A DNA stretch of 36,838 nt from positions 1-36,838 of the forward strand of contig DASUDX010000020.1 of NCBI GenBank assembly GCA_036275365.1, written 5' to 3'. Source of the DNA: DASUDX01 sp036275365. Lineage in GTDB: Bacteria; Pseudomonadota; Gammaproteobacteria; Nevskiales; Nevskiaceae. Below the pieces are notes generated by a model. It was not told the origin of the DNA and searched no databases. It saw only the letters and a program-made list of their open reading frames with translations. Position numbers and translations under genes: made by a program. This document shows, piece after piece, positions 1-7,805 of this stretch; position 1 is the stretch's first letter, and every line of letters begins with the position of its first letter.

Positions 1-998
1 TAGTGCCGGCGGCCGATCTGCACGCCCGGGTGGCGCGCCGGCACCAGCGCGCAGGTGATGCCCAGCTCGCCCCGCTCGCCGCCGAGCAGACCCTCGGGAT
101 CGCGCAGCTTGAAGGCCAGCCCCACCACCGTCGCCACCGGGGCCAGGGTGATGTAGCGCTTGCTGAAACTCAGGCGGATGCCGAGCACCCGCTGGCCCTC
201 GTGCTCGCCATAGGCGACCACGCCGAGATCCGGCATGGCGGTGGCATCCGAGCCGACCTCGGTGCCGGTGAGGCCGAAGCAGGGCAGCTCCTCGCCGCTG
301 ACCAGCCCGGGCAGCCAGCGCTGCTGCTGCTCGGGGGTGCCGTAGTGCATCAGCAGCTCCCCGGGGCCGAGCGAGTTGGGCACCATCACCGTCACCGCCG
401 CGGTGATCGACTTGCTGGCGATCTTGGTCACCACCGCCGACTGCGCCACCGCCGAGAAGCCGAGGCCGCCGAACTCCTTCTTGATCAGCATGGCCAGAAA
501 GCCGCGCGAGCGGATGAACTGCCAGACCTCGGGCGGCAGATCGCGATCCTCGAACTCGATCTTCCAGTCATCGAGCATGCGGCAGAGCTGCTCGGTCTCG
601 TTCTCGAGGAAGCGCTGCTCCTCGCGGGTCAGCGCGGTGTAGCGGAACTCCAGCAGCTGCTTCCAGTCCGGCCGGCCGCGGAACATCTGCGCCTCCCACC
701 AGACATCCCCGGCCTCCAGGGCCTCGCGCTCGGTGGAGGACATCTCCGGCAGTACCTTCTTGAACGCGGCGAACAGCGGCCGGGTGAGCAGGGCCCGGCG
801 CAGCGGCACCAGGCTCAGCAGCACCAGGAGCGCCACCGGCACGCCGGCCAGCGCCAGGGTCGCCGTGCTGGCCGCACCGAGCGTGGCCGCGGCCAGCCAG
901 GCCGCGGCGGCGAGCGCCGTCCACAGCCACAGCGGGGCCCCGATGAAGGCTAGCGCCCAGAACGCGAGCAGGCCGGTGATGAGGGCGGTCAGGAACAT
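1..998 (-). CDS. fadE: FadE-type acyl-CoA dehydrogenase, N-terminal part (runs off the window)
   Basis: The first step of fatty acid beta-oxidation is oxidation of acyl-CoA to enoyl-CoA, and this reads as the membrane-linked FadE (YafH) type of that enzyme. The frame is open from ATG at 998 to the window edge, giving 332 residues of a protein usually about 800 long. Residues 1-60 are hydrophobic membrane segments. From about residue 75 the sequence follows FadE, with a TEREALEAGDVWWE stretch, PDWKQLLEF, and the acyl-CoA dehydrogenase segment with KKEFGGLGFS and GLTGTEVGSDA. A strong ribosome site (AAGGAGAT) precedes the ATG. The tetR-like gene ends 25 bases upstream on the same strand, so the two are probably cotranscribed. 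The C-terminal part is outside the window, so catalytic Glu cannot be checked. Confidence 0.9.
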   Translation of the reverse strand, partial: MFLTALITGLLAFWALAFIGAPLWLWTALAAAAWLAAATLGAASTATLALAGVPVALLVLLSLVPLRRALLTRPLFAAFKKVLPEMSSTEREALEAGDVWWEAQMFRGRPDWKQLLEFRYTALTREEQRFLENETEQLCRMLDDWKIEFEDRDLPPEVWQFIRSRGFLAMLIKKEFGGLGFSAVAQSAVVTKIASKSITAAVTVMVPNSLGPGELLMHYGTPEQQQRWLPGLVSGEELPCFGLTGTEVGSDATAMPDLGVVAYGEHEGQRVLGIRLSFSKRYITLAPVATVVGLAFKLRDPEGLLGGERGELGITCALVPARHPGVQIGRRH

Positions 999-1023
999 GG
1001 GCATCTCCTTGCGGGAAGGCCGG

Positions 1024-1674
1024 TCAGGAGCCGGCCCGGTCCAGGGTGGGGAGGCCACCGGCAGCCCCGCGGCGGGGGTCGCTGGCGTCCTCGCTGGCGG
1101 CGCTGCGCGGAATCAGCGCGCGGATCAGGAAGCGCAGGTAGTCGTTGAAGCGCGGGCCGGAGGGCAGGGCATCCGGGTTGTCGCGACGCAGGCGCACCGT
1201 GCCCACATAGGTCGAGAAGGCGAAGGTCGCCCAGTTGCGGGCGTCCTGGGGATCGCAGCCGAGACGGCGGTAGCAGTCCTCCACGGTGGCGCGCCAGCGC
1301 TCGGCCAGCCGCTGCACGCAGGCGCGGGCCAGCGGATGGTCGGAGGCCGACAGCGCCAGCAGCACGCGCTCCGAGCGCTGCGGGGTGTTGGCGGCGCGGC
1401 GGAACAGGGTCAGCAGGCGCTCGCGCGGGCTCTGCTCGGCCTCGGCGCGGGCGAAGGGCTCGCGGGTTTCCTGTTCCTCCCAGCGCGCCAAGGCGGCCTG
1501 CAGCAGGGCCTCGCGGCTGGCGAAATGCCAGTAGAAGCTGCCCTTGGTCACCCCCAGGCGGCGCGCCAGCGGCTCCACCGCCACCGCCTCGATGCCGCCG
1601 CTGGCGATGGCATCGAGGGCCACCTCGGTCCAGGCCTCGGCGGTCAGGGGAATGCGGGTGGCGGGGGTGGCCAT
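1024..1674 (-). CDS. TetR/AcrR-family transcriptional regulator
   Basis: This is a 216-residue DNA-binding repressor-like protein. The N-terminal helix-turn-helix (about residues 10-55) has the TetR signature, with AVEPLARRLGVTKGSFYWHF followed by a helix beginning ASREALL. The rest is an alpha-helical ligand domain that I cannot assign to a ligand. I chose ATG 1674 although the frame opens further upstream, because a promoter-like pair (TTGTCC, 17 bases, TATGGT on this strand) and an inverted repeat lie just upstream and would fall inside a longer protein. It precedes the acyl-CoA dehydrogenase gene by 25 bases on the same strand. That suggests it controls itself and fatty-acid oxidation, perhaps responding to an acyl-CoA; the inducer is inference. 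Confidence 0.88.
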   Translation of the reverse strand: MATPATRIPLTAEAWTEVALDAIASGGIEAVAVEPLARRLGVTKGSFYWHFASREALLQAALARWEEQETREPFARAEAEQSPRERLLTLFRRAANTPQRSERVLLALSASDHPLARACVQRLAERWRATVEDCYRRLGCDPQDARNWATFAFSTYVGTVRLRRDNPDALPSGPRFNDYLRFLIRALIPRSAASEDASDPRRGAAGGLPTLDRAGS

Positions 1675-1690
1675 GGCGGCAGGCGGCTCC

Positions 1691-1704
1691 ATACGGGGGC
1701 GTAT
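1691..1704. promoter_or_regulatory. Candidate operator of the TetR-like regulator (inverted repeat)
   Basis: ATACG-GGGG-CGTAT is a perfect 5-base inverted repeat with a 4-base spacer. It lies 16 bases upstream of the chosen tetR start and just downstream of the candidate -10 on the same strand, where a repressor would block transcription start. Many TetR proteins bind such palindromes next to their own gene. Short arms make chance possible. Confidence 0.45.
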
Positions 1705-1714
1705 TCGAGCACAT

Positions 1715-1743
1715 ACCATAGGTGGGGGGTGGGGTACGGACAA
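1715..1743 (-). promoter_or_regulatory. Candidate promoter of tetR-fadE
   Basis: On the minus strand, TTGTCC (1738-1743) is followed by a 17-base spacer and TATGGT (1715-1720). This matches sigma-70 -35 and -10 elements at 4/6 each with ideal spacing. It points away from ctpA and into the tetR-fadE unit. Confidence 0.45.
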
Positions 1744-1820
1744 GGACGGTCCCGCCAGCCCCGTCTGGCGCCGGAACCAAGACCGGACAGCGGTTGAACC
1801 GCGCAGCCGGCAAAAAGGTC

Positions 1821-1831
1821 TGTGCTACCTT
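1821..1831 (+). promoter_or_regulatory. Possible extended -10 element for ctpA
   Basis: TGTGCTACCTT contains a TGn-TACCTT extended -10 arrangement 75 bases upstream of the ctpA start. I see no convincing -35 at the right distance, so this is weak. Confidence 0.25.
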
Positions 1832-1905
1832 CGCAGGCGGTTCCGAACCCCGCCCTCCGCGGCTGCGAACCCCGTCCACCCTTGAATCTCCGGAGTTTCT
1901 CGCTC

Positions 1906-3243
1906 ATGGCCTCCCGCCTCACCGTTCCGCTGGCGCTGGGCGCCGGCGTCCTGCTCGGCGCCTCCGTGACCCTGTCGTCCGGGGTGCTGGCCACCCGGTC
2001 GGAGGCCGAGGCCATTCCGGTGAAGGACCTGCAGACCTTCGTCGAGATCCTCAACCGGGTGAAGAGCAGCTATGTCGAGCCGGTGGACGACAAGACCCTG
2101 CTGGAGAACGCCGTGCGCGGCATGCTCTCCGGGCTCGATCCGCACTCGGCCTATCTGGACAAGGACGAGTTCGCCGACATGAATGTGACCACCACCGGCA
2201 AGTTCGGCGGTCTGGGCATCGAGGTGCAGATGCAGGACGGCTTCGTGCGGGTGGTCTCGCCGATCGACGACACCCCGGCGGCCAAGGCCGGGGTCAAGCC
2301 CGGCGATCTGATCGTCAAGATCGACGAAACCCCGGTGAAGGGCCTGACCCTCAACGAGGCGGTCGACCGCATGCGCGGCGAGCCCGGCACCAAGATCCGC
2401 CTGACCATCGCCCGCGAGGGCGCCACCGCCCCGGTGCTGCTGGATCTGGAGCGGGCGGTGATCAATGTCGCCAGCGTGCGTGGCCGCCTGCTCGAGCCGG
2501 GGCTCGGCTATGTGCGCATCTCCAGCTTCACCACCGAAACCGGCGCCGGCCTCGACAAGACCCTGGCCAAGCTGCAGACCGAGGCCAAGGGCCCGCTCAA
2601 GGGCCTGGTGCTGGATCTGCGCAACAACCCGGGCGGCGTGCTGGACGCGGCGGTCAAGGTCAGCGATGCCTTCCTGGAGAAGGGTGCGATCGTCTCCATC
2701 CGCGGCCGCGAGGCCGGCGAGGGCCGCGAGTTCAATGCGGTCAGCGGCGATGTGCTGGCCGGCAATCCGATCGTGGTGCTGGTCAACGGCGGCTCGGCCT
2801 CGGCCAGCGAGATCGTCGCCGGCGCCCTGCAGGACCAGAAGCGCGCCGTGGTGATCGGCAGCAAGACCTTCGGCAAGGGCTCGGTGCAGACCATCCTGCC
2901 GATCCAGAACGAGTCGGCGATCAAGCTCACCACCGCCCGCTACTACACCCCTTCGGGCCGCAGCATCCAGGGCGACGGCATCGTCCCGGACATCGCCCTG
3001 CAGCCGCTCAAGGTGAGCAAGGACGAAACCCTGGCCGGCTTCGAGCCGGTCACCGAGGCCAGCCTCACCGGCAGCCTGAAGAACGATCAGGAACAGGACG
3101 AGGCCGCCCGCACCCGCGCCCGCGAGGCCGAGGAAGCGCGGCGCAAGCTGGCCGAGGAAGAAACCCAGCTCGCCGAGAACGACTACGCCCTCTACGAGGC
3201 GCTGAACCTGCTCAAGGGCCTGACCATCGCCAGGGGGCTCTGA
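1906..3243 (+). CDS. ctpA: C-terminal processing peptidase, S41A family (CtpA/Prc-like)
   Basis: This is a periplasmic or membrane-anchored serine protease that trims or degrades proteins from their C-termini. The product is 445 residues. Residues 1-25 form a signal/anchor segment, a PDZ domain lies at about 85-160 (GGLGIEVQ, SPIDDTPAAKAGVKPGD), and the S41 catalytic domain follows. The Ser-Lys-Gln catalytic set is intact: S299 in the GGSASASEI motif, K324 in FGKGSVQ, and Q328, at the family's normal 25- and 4-residue spacing. A Glu/Arg/Ala-rich tail (about 395-425) looks like a charged helix. ATG 1906 is chosen because CGGAG lies 10 bases upstream and the signal segment starts there. In many Proteobacteria this gene follows a murein hydrolase activator gene; here it stands alone. 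Confidence 0.93.
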   Translation: MASRLTVPLALGAGVLLGASVTLSSGVLATRSEAEAIPVKDLQTFVEILNRVKSSYVEPVDDKTLLENAVRGMLSGLDPHSAYLDKDEFADMNVTTTGKFGGLGIEVQMQDGFVRVVSPIDDTPAAKAGVKPGDLIVKIDETPVKGLTLNEAVDRMRGEPGTKIRLTIAREGATAPVLLDLERAVINVASVRGRLLEPGLGYVRISSFTTETGAGLDKTLAKLQTEAKGPLKGLVLDLRNNPGGVLDAAVKVSDAFLEKGAIVSIRGREAGEGREFNAVSGDVLAGNPIVVLVNGGSASASEIVAGALQDQKRAVVIGSKTFGKGSVQTILPIQNESAIKLTTARYYTPSGRSIQGDGIVPDIALQPLKVSKDETLAGFEPVTEASLTGSLKNDQEQDEAARTRAREAEEARRKLAEEETQLAENDYALYEALNLLKGLTIARGL

Positions 3244-3255
3244 GGCCGCCGGCGC

Positions 3256-3627
3256 TCAGCGGCTGGCCAGACGCGCCGCCGCCGCCACCACCAGCGCGAC
3301 CAGGGCGATGAGGTCGGCGCGCAGCACGGTCTGGATCGCCGGGCTGCGCTCCGGCAGCGCCGCGGCGAGCAGCAGAAAGCTGATCACGCTGACCGCGCCC
3401 GCCACCAGCGCCGGCCCCTGCCAGGGCCGGTGCACGGCAGCGATGGCCAGGAACACCGCGAGCAGGCCGAACAGCACCGCGCGGTGGCGCATCAGCAGCA
3501 CCAGGGTGGGATCGGTGAAGGCGAGGCCGTAGAGCCGTTCCAGCCGGGCGGCACCGAGCACCCCGACCAGGGGCAGCAGGTGGATCACCGCGACCACCAG
3601 CAGGCAGACCGAGATCAGCAGGCTCAT
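3256..3627 (-). CDS. Small four-helix membrane protein, function unknown
   Basis: The product is 123 residues with four hydrophobic stretches (about 3-25, 45-64, 68-88 and 98-119), so it is an inner-membrane protein. The segments HLLPLVGVLG, LERLYGL and LMRHRAVLFGLLAVFL resemble a conserved proteobacterial family that databases have sometimes labelled phosphopantetheine adenylyltransferase. Nothing here (no nucleotidyltransferase motif, only membrane helices) supports such an enzyme. ATG 3627 is preceded by GGGAG. An earlier TTG at 3777 would add 50 low-complexity residues and overlap the gene upstream, so I rejected it. It converges on ctpA with a 12-base gap. Confidence 0.72.
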   Translation of the reverse strand: MSLLISVCLLVVAVIHLLPLVGVLGAARLERLYGLAFTDPTLVLLMRHRAVLFGLLAVFLAIAAVHRPWQGPALVAGAVSVISFLLLAAALPERSPAIQTVLRADLIALVALVVAAAARLASR

Positions 3628-3760
3628 GGCCGCCGCTCCCGCTGTAGCGCCGGCGATTGCCGGGCCTCCCGCTGGCGGCACCGGTATCGCGTGTTCAGGG
3701 GAGGCATCGGCCGCTCCAGCAAGGGCTACCCCTGCAGCCTGCCGCTCCCGCGCGCGCCCG

Positions 3761-4363
3761 TCATTGATCTTTCTCAAGCCGGGCGCGCACCCGGCTCAGC
3801 GACTCCGGGGTGATGCCGAGATAGGAGGCGATGTGGAAGCCCGGGGTGGTGGCGATCACCTGCGGGTCCTGATGGCGCAGGAAGTAGGCATAGCGCTGGG
3901 CGGCGCTGCGGCCCTGCAGCAGATCGAGGCGGCGCTGCAGCGCCTCGGCATGGGTTTCCGCCAGCACCCGGCGGAAGGTCTCGGCGAGCAGGCCCGGATG
4001 CTCGGTGCGGTAGCGGCGGAAGGCCACCTTCAAGCCCTGCACCGGGCTCAGCGCCTGCAGGGTCTCGTCGGCCGGCCGGCCCTGCAGATGGCTGCGGTAG
4101 GCGAGCGCCGCCGCCGGGGCGTTGAGCAGGCGGTGGTTCACTTCCTTGTTGTGGCGCAGGACATAGGCGCGCACTACGCCGGTTTCCAGCAGCACCAGAT
4201 CGTCGGCGGGCTCACCCTCGGCGACCAGCACCGCGCCGGCCGGGTAGCTGACCGGGCGCACATAGCGGGCCAGCGTCGCCAGCGCCTCCGGCAGCGGCGG
4301 CAGCCAGTGGGCCAGCAGGGCCGCCAGCCGCCGTTGCCGATCCGCATCGCTGGCCGGGTCCAC
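3761..4363 (-). CDS. Crp/Fnr-family transcriptional regulator (no iron-sulfur cysteines)
   Basis: The product is 200 residues with a GTG start 14 bases beyond the ubiB stop. Residues 20-115 form a cyclic-nucleotide-binding-type beta barrel (YPAGAVLVAEGEPADDLVLLETGVVR style). Residues 150-195 form a winged helix-turn-helix, with IASYLGITPESLSRVRARL as the recognition region. The recognition helix has the E-x-x-S-R pattern that in FNR reads TTGAT half-sites. The protein has no cysteine at all, so it cannot carry an FNR-type cluster, and the effector is unknown. It probably shares transcription with ubiE-ubiJ-ubiB, which hints at control linked to respiration; that is inference. The start codon is the least certain part. 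Confidence 0.82.
   Translation of the reverse strand: MDPASDADRQRRLAALLAHWLPPLPEALATLARYVRPVSYPAGAVLVAEGEPADDLVLLETGVVRAYVLRHNKEVNHRLLNAPAAALAYRSHLQGRPADETLQALSPVQGLKVAFRRYRTEHPGLLAETFRRVLAETHAEALQRRLDLLQGRSAAQRYAYFLRHQDPQVIATTPGFHIASYLGITPESLSRVRARLEKDQ
3764..3777. promoter_or_regulatory. Near-consensus FNR/ANR-like box
   Basis: TTGAT-CTTT-CTCAA differs from TTGAT-N4-ATCAA at one position. It overlaps the final codons of the Crp/Fnr-family gene and lies about 137 bases upstream of the small membrane protein gene. It could be chance, since the bases are also coding. Confidence 0.25.
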
Positions 4364-4377
4364 GGCCGGGGCTCGGC

Positions 4378-5979
4378 TCAGTGGCGGCGCCAGGCGCGCC
4401 AGCCGAGCAGGGCGGCGACGCCCGCGCCGAGCAGGGGCAGCGGCGCGCTCGCCGGCAGCAGGGCGTGCAGCAGCACGGCCACGATCAGCAGCAGGCCGGC
4501 GAGCTGCAGCTGCAGGCGCTGGCGGTGCTGGGCGCGCAGCTCCTCGCGCAGGCCTTCGATGGCGCGGCGCGCGCTGCCGGGGCCATCGCCCCGCTCCAGC
4601 GCCCGCAGCGCCTGGCTGGCGAGGGCAGGCAGGGTCTCGGCCAGCTGCGGGGCATCGCGGCGGGCCTGCTCGAGCAGCCGCGCCGGACCGAGGCGGTTGC
4701 GCATCCAGTCCTCGAGGATGGGCTTGGCGGTCTTCCACAGATCCAGCTCGTCGTAGAGCTGGCGGCCCAGCCCTTCGATCTGGAACAGGGTCTTCTGCAG
4801 CAGCACCAGCTGCGGCTGCACCTGGTAGTTGAAGCGCCGCGCGATCTGGAACAGGCGCAGCAGGAAAAAGCCGAAGGAGATGTCCTTCAGCGGCTTCTGG
4901 AAGATCGGCTCGCAGACGGTGCGGATGGCGGCCTCGAAGGCCTCGACCCGGGTGCCCTCGGGAATCCAGCCGCTTTCGATGTGCAGCTCGGCGACGCGCC
5001 GGTAGTCGCGGTTGAAGAAGGCCAGGAAGTTCTCGGCCAGGTAGCGCTGGTCGTTGGGGGTGAGCTGGCCGACGATGCCGAAGTCCACCGCCAGATAGCT
5101 GGGCGCGGCCGGGTTGCTGGCATCCACGAAGATGTTGCCCGGATGCATGTCGGCGTGGAAGAAGTTGTGCAGGAAGGTCTGCTTGAAGAAGATCTCCACC
5201 CCGCGCTCGGCCAGCACCTGGAAATCCACGCCCAACGCGCGCAGGCGGTCGAGCTCGCGGATGCTCAGGCCGTGGATGCGCTCCATCACCAGCACCTCCG
5301 GCCGGGTGTGGTCCCAGAACACCAGCGGGTGATAGATCAGCGGGCTGCCCAGCCACTGGCGGCGCAGCAGGGCGGCGTTGGCGCCCTCGCGCATCAGATC
5401 GAGCTCGTCGAGGATCACCGGCTCGTACTCGGCGACGATCGCGGTCGGGCGGATGCGCCGGGCCGCCGCGCTGTAGCGCTCGGCCAGCTCGGCGAGCAGG
5501 CGCAGCAGGGCGAGGTCCTGGCGGATCACCGGCTCGATGCCCGGGCGGATCACCTTGACCACCACCTCGAAGCCCGGATCGCCCGGGGCCTGCGGGTGCA
5601 GGCGCGCGGCGTGCACCTGAGCCACCGAGGCCGAGGCCAGCGGGCGCTCCTCGAACTCGGCGAACACCGCGCCGATCGGCCGGCCCAGGCTCTTCTCGAT
5701 GATCGCCCGCGCCTGCTCGGAGGGAAACGGCGGCACCCGGTCCTGCAGGCCGGCCAGGGCCTCGGCGAGGTCCGGTGGCAGCAGATCCGGCCGGGTCGAG
5801 AGCATCTGGCCGAGCTTGACGAACAGCGGGCCGAGCTCCTCGAGGGCGCTGCGCAGACGCTCGCCGCGCGGTCGCGGATCGCGCGAGGGCCGCTCCGGGC
5901 GCAGAAACTCCATCAGGCCATAGCGGCGCACCACCCGCTGGATGGTCCACAGCCGCTGCAGGCGCGAGGGCGTGCTCAT
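4378..5979 (-). CDS. ubiB: UbiB, ubiquinone biosynthesis atypical kinase/ATPase
   Basis: UbiB is an atypical protein-kinase-like ATPase that helps the membrane steps of ubiquinone synthesis. The product is 533 residues, close to the usual length. The family's KxGQ motif is present (K55-L-G-Q58 within FVKLGQMLSTRPDL), as is the alanine-rich nucleotide loop (ASASVAQVH, about 115-123). Further along are HADMHPGNIFV and AVDFGIVG, the catalytic-loop and metal-binding (DFG) equivalents. The last 45 residues hold two membrane helices, the usual C-terminal anchor. Its ATG overlaps the ubiJ stop (ATGA), so the two are translationally coupled. No key residue looks lost. Confidence 0.95.
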   Translation of the reverse strand: MSTPSRLQRLWTIQRVVRRYGLMEFLRPERPSRDPRPRGERLRSALEELGPLFVKLGQMLSTRPDLLPPDLAEALAGLQDRVPPFPSEQARAIIEKSLGRPIGAVFAEFEERPLASASVAQVHAARLHPQAPGDPGFEVVVKVIRPGIEPVIRQDLALLRLLAELAERYSAAARRIRPTAIVAEYEPVILDELDLMREGANAALLRRQWLGSPLIYHPLVFWDHTRPEVLVMERIHGLSIRELDRLRALGVDFQVLAERGVEIFFKQTFLHNFFHADMHPGNIFVDASNPAAPSYLAVDFGIVGQLTPNDQRYLAENFLAFFNRDYRRVAELHIESGWIPEGTRVEAFEAAIRTVCEPIFQKPLKDISFGFFLLRLFQIARRFNYQVQPQLVLLQKTLFQIEGLGRQLYDELDLWKTAKPILEDWMRNRLGPARLLEQARRDAPQLAETLPALASQALRALERGDGPGSARRAIEGLREELRAQHRQRLQLQLAGLLLIVAVLLHALLPASAPLPLLGAGVAALLGWRAWRRH

Positions 5980-6581
5980 GCCCGCGCCTGCTCGAGGCGA
6001 CGCAGGCGCGCCTCCAGACGGTCGGCATCCTCGCGCAGGGTCTCCACCGCCTGCATCCAGTCCTCCACATCGGCGGCGCGGGCGAGGTCACGGGTCTCCT
6101 CGCGCAGATACTCGGCGGTGTCGAGCCCGAGGGTGGACAGGCTCTGCCGGCCCCAGCCGAACAGGCCGCGCAGCCCCTGGGCCAGACGGTGCGCCGGGGT
6201 GTCGCCGATCAGCGGCGCCAGCCATTCCTCGGGATCGAGGCGCGCCTCGGCGAGCATCCGCTGAAACCGCTGCAGCAGCTCGACATCGCCCTCCACCCGC
6301 AACCCGCCCAGGCTGGGCTCGCCGCGCAGCTGACGCAGGCCGAGGCCGATCAGCTCGGCCGGCGATCCGCGCAGGCGCACATCGGGCTCGCCCTCGGCCA
6401 CCGGCAGCACGCGCACCCCGGCGGCGTGGAACTCCAGGCTCAGGGTCCAGCCCAGGGTCTCGGCGCACAGCTCGATGCGGCGGCCGGACAGGCGCTGGCA
6501 CTGCGCCAGCACCGCGGGCTCCAGTGCCAGGGTCCGGTTGAGCGCGATTTCCAGCCCCGCGCAGAGCAGCGGCGGGGTCAT
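5976..6581 (-). CDS. ubiJ: UbiJ, ubiquinone biosynthesis accessory factor (SCP2 domain)
   Basis: UbiJ binds ubiquinone intermediates and helps hold the soluble Ubi enzyme complex together. The product is 201 residues. The N-terminal half (about 10-115) reads as an SCP2 lipid-binding fold, with LNRTLALEPAVL and a GEPDVRLRGSPAEL stretch. The C-terminal 35 residues (VEDWMQAVETLREDADRLEARLRRLEQ) form a coiled coil, as in the family. The identification rests mainly on its position between ubiE and ubiB plus this architecture. It overlaps ubiE and ubiB by 4 bases each (ATGA), the classic ubiE-ubiJ-ubiB operon. Confidence 0.92.
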   Translation of the reverse strand: MTPPLLCAGLEIALNRTLALEPAVLAQCQRLSGRRIELCAETLGWTLSLEFHAAGVRVLPVAEGEPDVRLRGSPAELIGLGLRQLRGEPSLGGLRVEGDVELLQRFQRMLAEARLDPEEWLAPLIGDTPAHRLAQGLRGLFGWGRQSLSTLGLDTAEYLREETRDLARAADVEDWMQAVETLREDADRLEARLRRLEQARA

Positions 6582-7339
6582 TCGAGGCGATATCCGCGGT
6601 GCACCGCGACCACCCCGCCGGTGAGGTTGTAGACCTGCACCCGGGCAAAACCCGCCCGTTCCATCATGCCCTTGAGGGTGTCCTGATCCGGGTGCATGCG
6701 GATCGATTCGGCCAGATAGCGGTAGCTCGCCTCGTCGTTGGCGACCAGCCGGCCCATCAGCGGCAGCAGCTTGAACGAGTACTGGTCGTAGACCTTGGCG
6801 AAGCCGCTGTTGAGCGGGCGCGAGAACTCCAGCACCAGCAGGCGGCCACCGGGCTTGAGCACGCGGTGGAAGCTGCGCAGGGCCGCGTCCTTGTCGGTGA
6901 CATTGCGCAGACCGAAGCCGATGGTCACGCAGTCGAAGCTGGCCTCGGCAAACGGCAGGCACTCGGCATTGGCCTGGGCGGCGGGGACCCCGAGCACGCC
7001 GGCGTCGACCAGCCGGCGCCGGCCCTCGCCGAGCATGGCGGCGTTGATGTCGGAGAGCACCGCCAGCCCGCGTGGCCCGGCCTGGCGGGCGAACTCGCGG
7101 GTGAGATCGCCGGTGCCGGCGGCCACATCCAGCACCCGCTCGCCGGCGCGCACCCCGGCGAGATCGATGACGAAGCGCTTCCACAGCCGGTGCACGCCCA
7201 TCGACATCAGGTCGTTCATCAGGTCGTAGCGGCTGGCCACTGAATCGAACACGCCGCGCACGCGCGCCTGCTTCTCGGTCACCGGCACTTCCTGGAAACC
7301 GAAGTGGGTGGTCGGGCGCGGCGGGCGGGGGTCGGTCAT
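6578..7339 (-). CDS. ubiE: UbiE, ubiquinone/menaquinone C-methyltransferase
   Basis: UbiE transfers a methyl group from S-adenosylmethionine to carbon 2 of the demethoxy-quinol intermediate. The product is 253 residues, the normal size. The N-terminus has the family block VRGVFDSVASRYDLMNDLMS and a nearby RLWKRF. The SAM-binding glycine motif is VLDVAAGTGDLT (about 69-80). The later signatures ANAECLPFAEASFD and GFGLRNVTD are also UbiE-specific. The stop overlaps the ubiJ start. A TAGAAT element about 30 bases upstream may give it its own promoter in addition to read-through from the DUF971 gene. Confidence 0.96.
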   Translation of the reverse strand: MTDPRPPRPTTHFGFQEVPVTEKQARVRGVFDSVASRYDLMNDLMSMGVHRLWKRFVIDLAGVRAGERVLDVAAGTGDLTREFARQAGPRGLAVLSDINAAMLGEGRRRLVDAGVLGVPAAQANAECLPFAEASFDCVTIGFGLRNVTDKDAALRSFHRVLKPGGRLLVLEFSRPLNSGFAKVYDQYSFKLLPLMGRLVANDEASYRYLAESIRMHPDQDTLKGMMERAGFARVQVYNLTGGVVAVHRGYRLE

Positions 7340-7366
7340 GGCGAGGCGGCGGAGCGAGCGTCCGGC

Positions 7367-7372
7367 ATTCTA
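7367..7372 (-). promoter_or_regulatory. Candidate -10 element for ubiE
   Basis: TAGAAT (5/6 to TATAAT) lies on the minus strand in the 64-base gap between the DUF971 gene and ubiE. No good -35 is visible at 16-18 bases, so this is tentative. Confidence 0.3.
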
Positions 7373-7403
7373 CGGTGCGCCCGCTGAGCCGCCGCGGCCG
7401 CGT

Positions 7404-7805
7404 TCAGCTTCGGGCGGGCGGCAGCCCGGCCAGGGTCACCCGCGCCGAGTCGCGCGACATGCCGGCGGCCGCCAGGCGCTGCTCGTAGCGGGCCCAGTGG
7501 GCGGCCTGTCCGGTGGCGAGATCGCGCAGCCAGGTCCAGGTGTAGAGCCCGCTGGCGTGGCCATCGGAGAAGCGCAGGCGCACCGCATATCCCCCCACCG
7601 GCTCCACCGCGAGGAGGTCCACCGCGCGCTTGCCCGGCACCAGCACCGGCTCGCCACCGCCATGGCCCTGGACCTCGGCCGAGGGGCTGAACACGCGCAG
7701 GTATTCGAAGGACAGCGCGTCCACCCGGCCGTCCGGCCACTCGACCTCCAGCTGGCGGCTGCCGCGGCGCAGGCGCAGGGCGCGGGGGGCGGGCGTCGGG
7801 CTCAT
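7404..7805 (-). CDS. DUF971 protein (gamma-butyrobetaine hydroxylase-like N-terminal domain)
   Basis: The product is 133 residues consisting of one DUF971/GBBH-like N domain. The pattern is clear: a WPDGR start, FEYLRVFSPSAEVQGHG, a VPGKRAV segment, VGGYAVRLRFSDGH and GLYTWTWLRDL. In eukaryotic hydroxylases this domain precedes the oxygenase; as a stand-alone bacterial protein its role is not settled. Related genes are often found near ubiE or hslVU. The start overlaps the mnmE stop (7802-7805), so it is probably translated with mnmE. I found no catalytic oxygenase domain. Confidence 0.9.
   Translation of the reverse strand: MSPTPAPRALRLRRGSRQLEVEWPDGRVDALSFEYLRVFSPSAEVQGHGGGEPVLVPGKRAVDLLAVEPVGGYAVRLRFSDGHASGLYTWTWLRDLATGQAAHWARYEQRLAAAGMSRDSARVTLAGLPPARS

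Noticed and set aside
3..953. Plus-strand open frame at the left edge
   Set aside because: It is the complement of the fadE-like gene, whose minus-strand protein is clearly recognisable.
4364..6091. Continuation of the Crp/Fnr frame upstream through ubiB
   Set aside because: It is read in the wrong frame of ubiB; the real regulator begins after the ubiB stop at GTG 4363.
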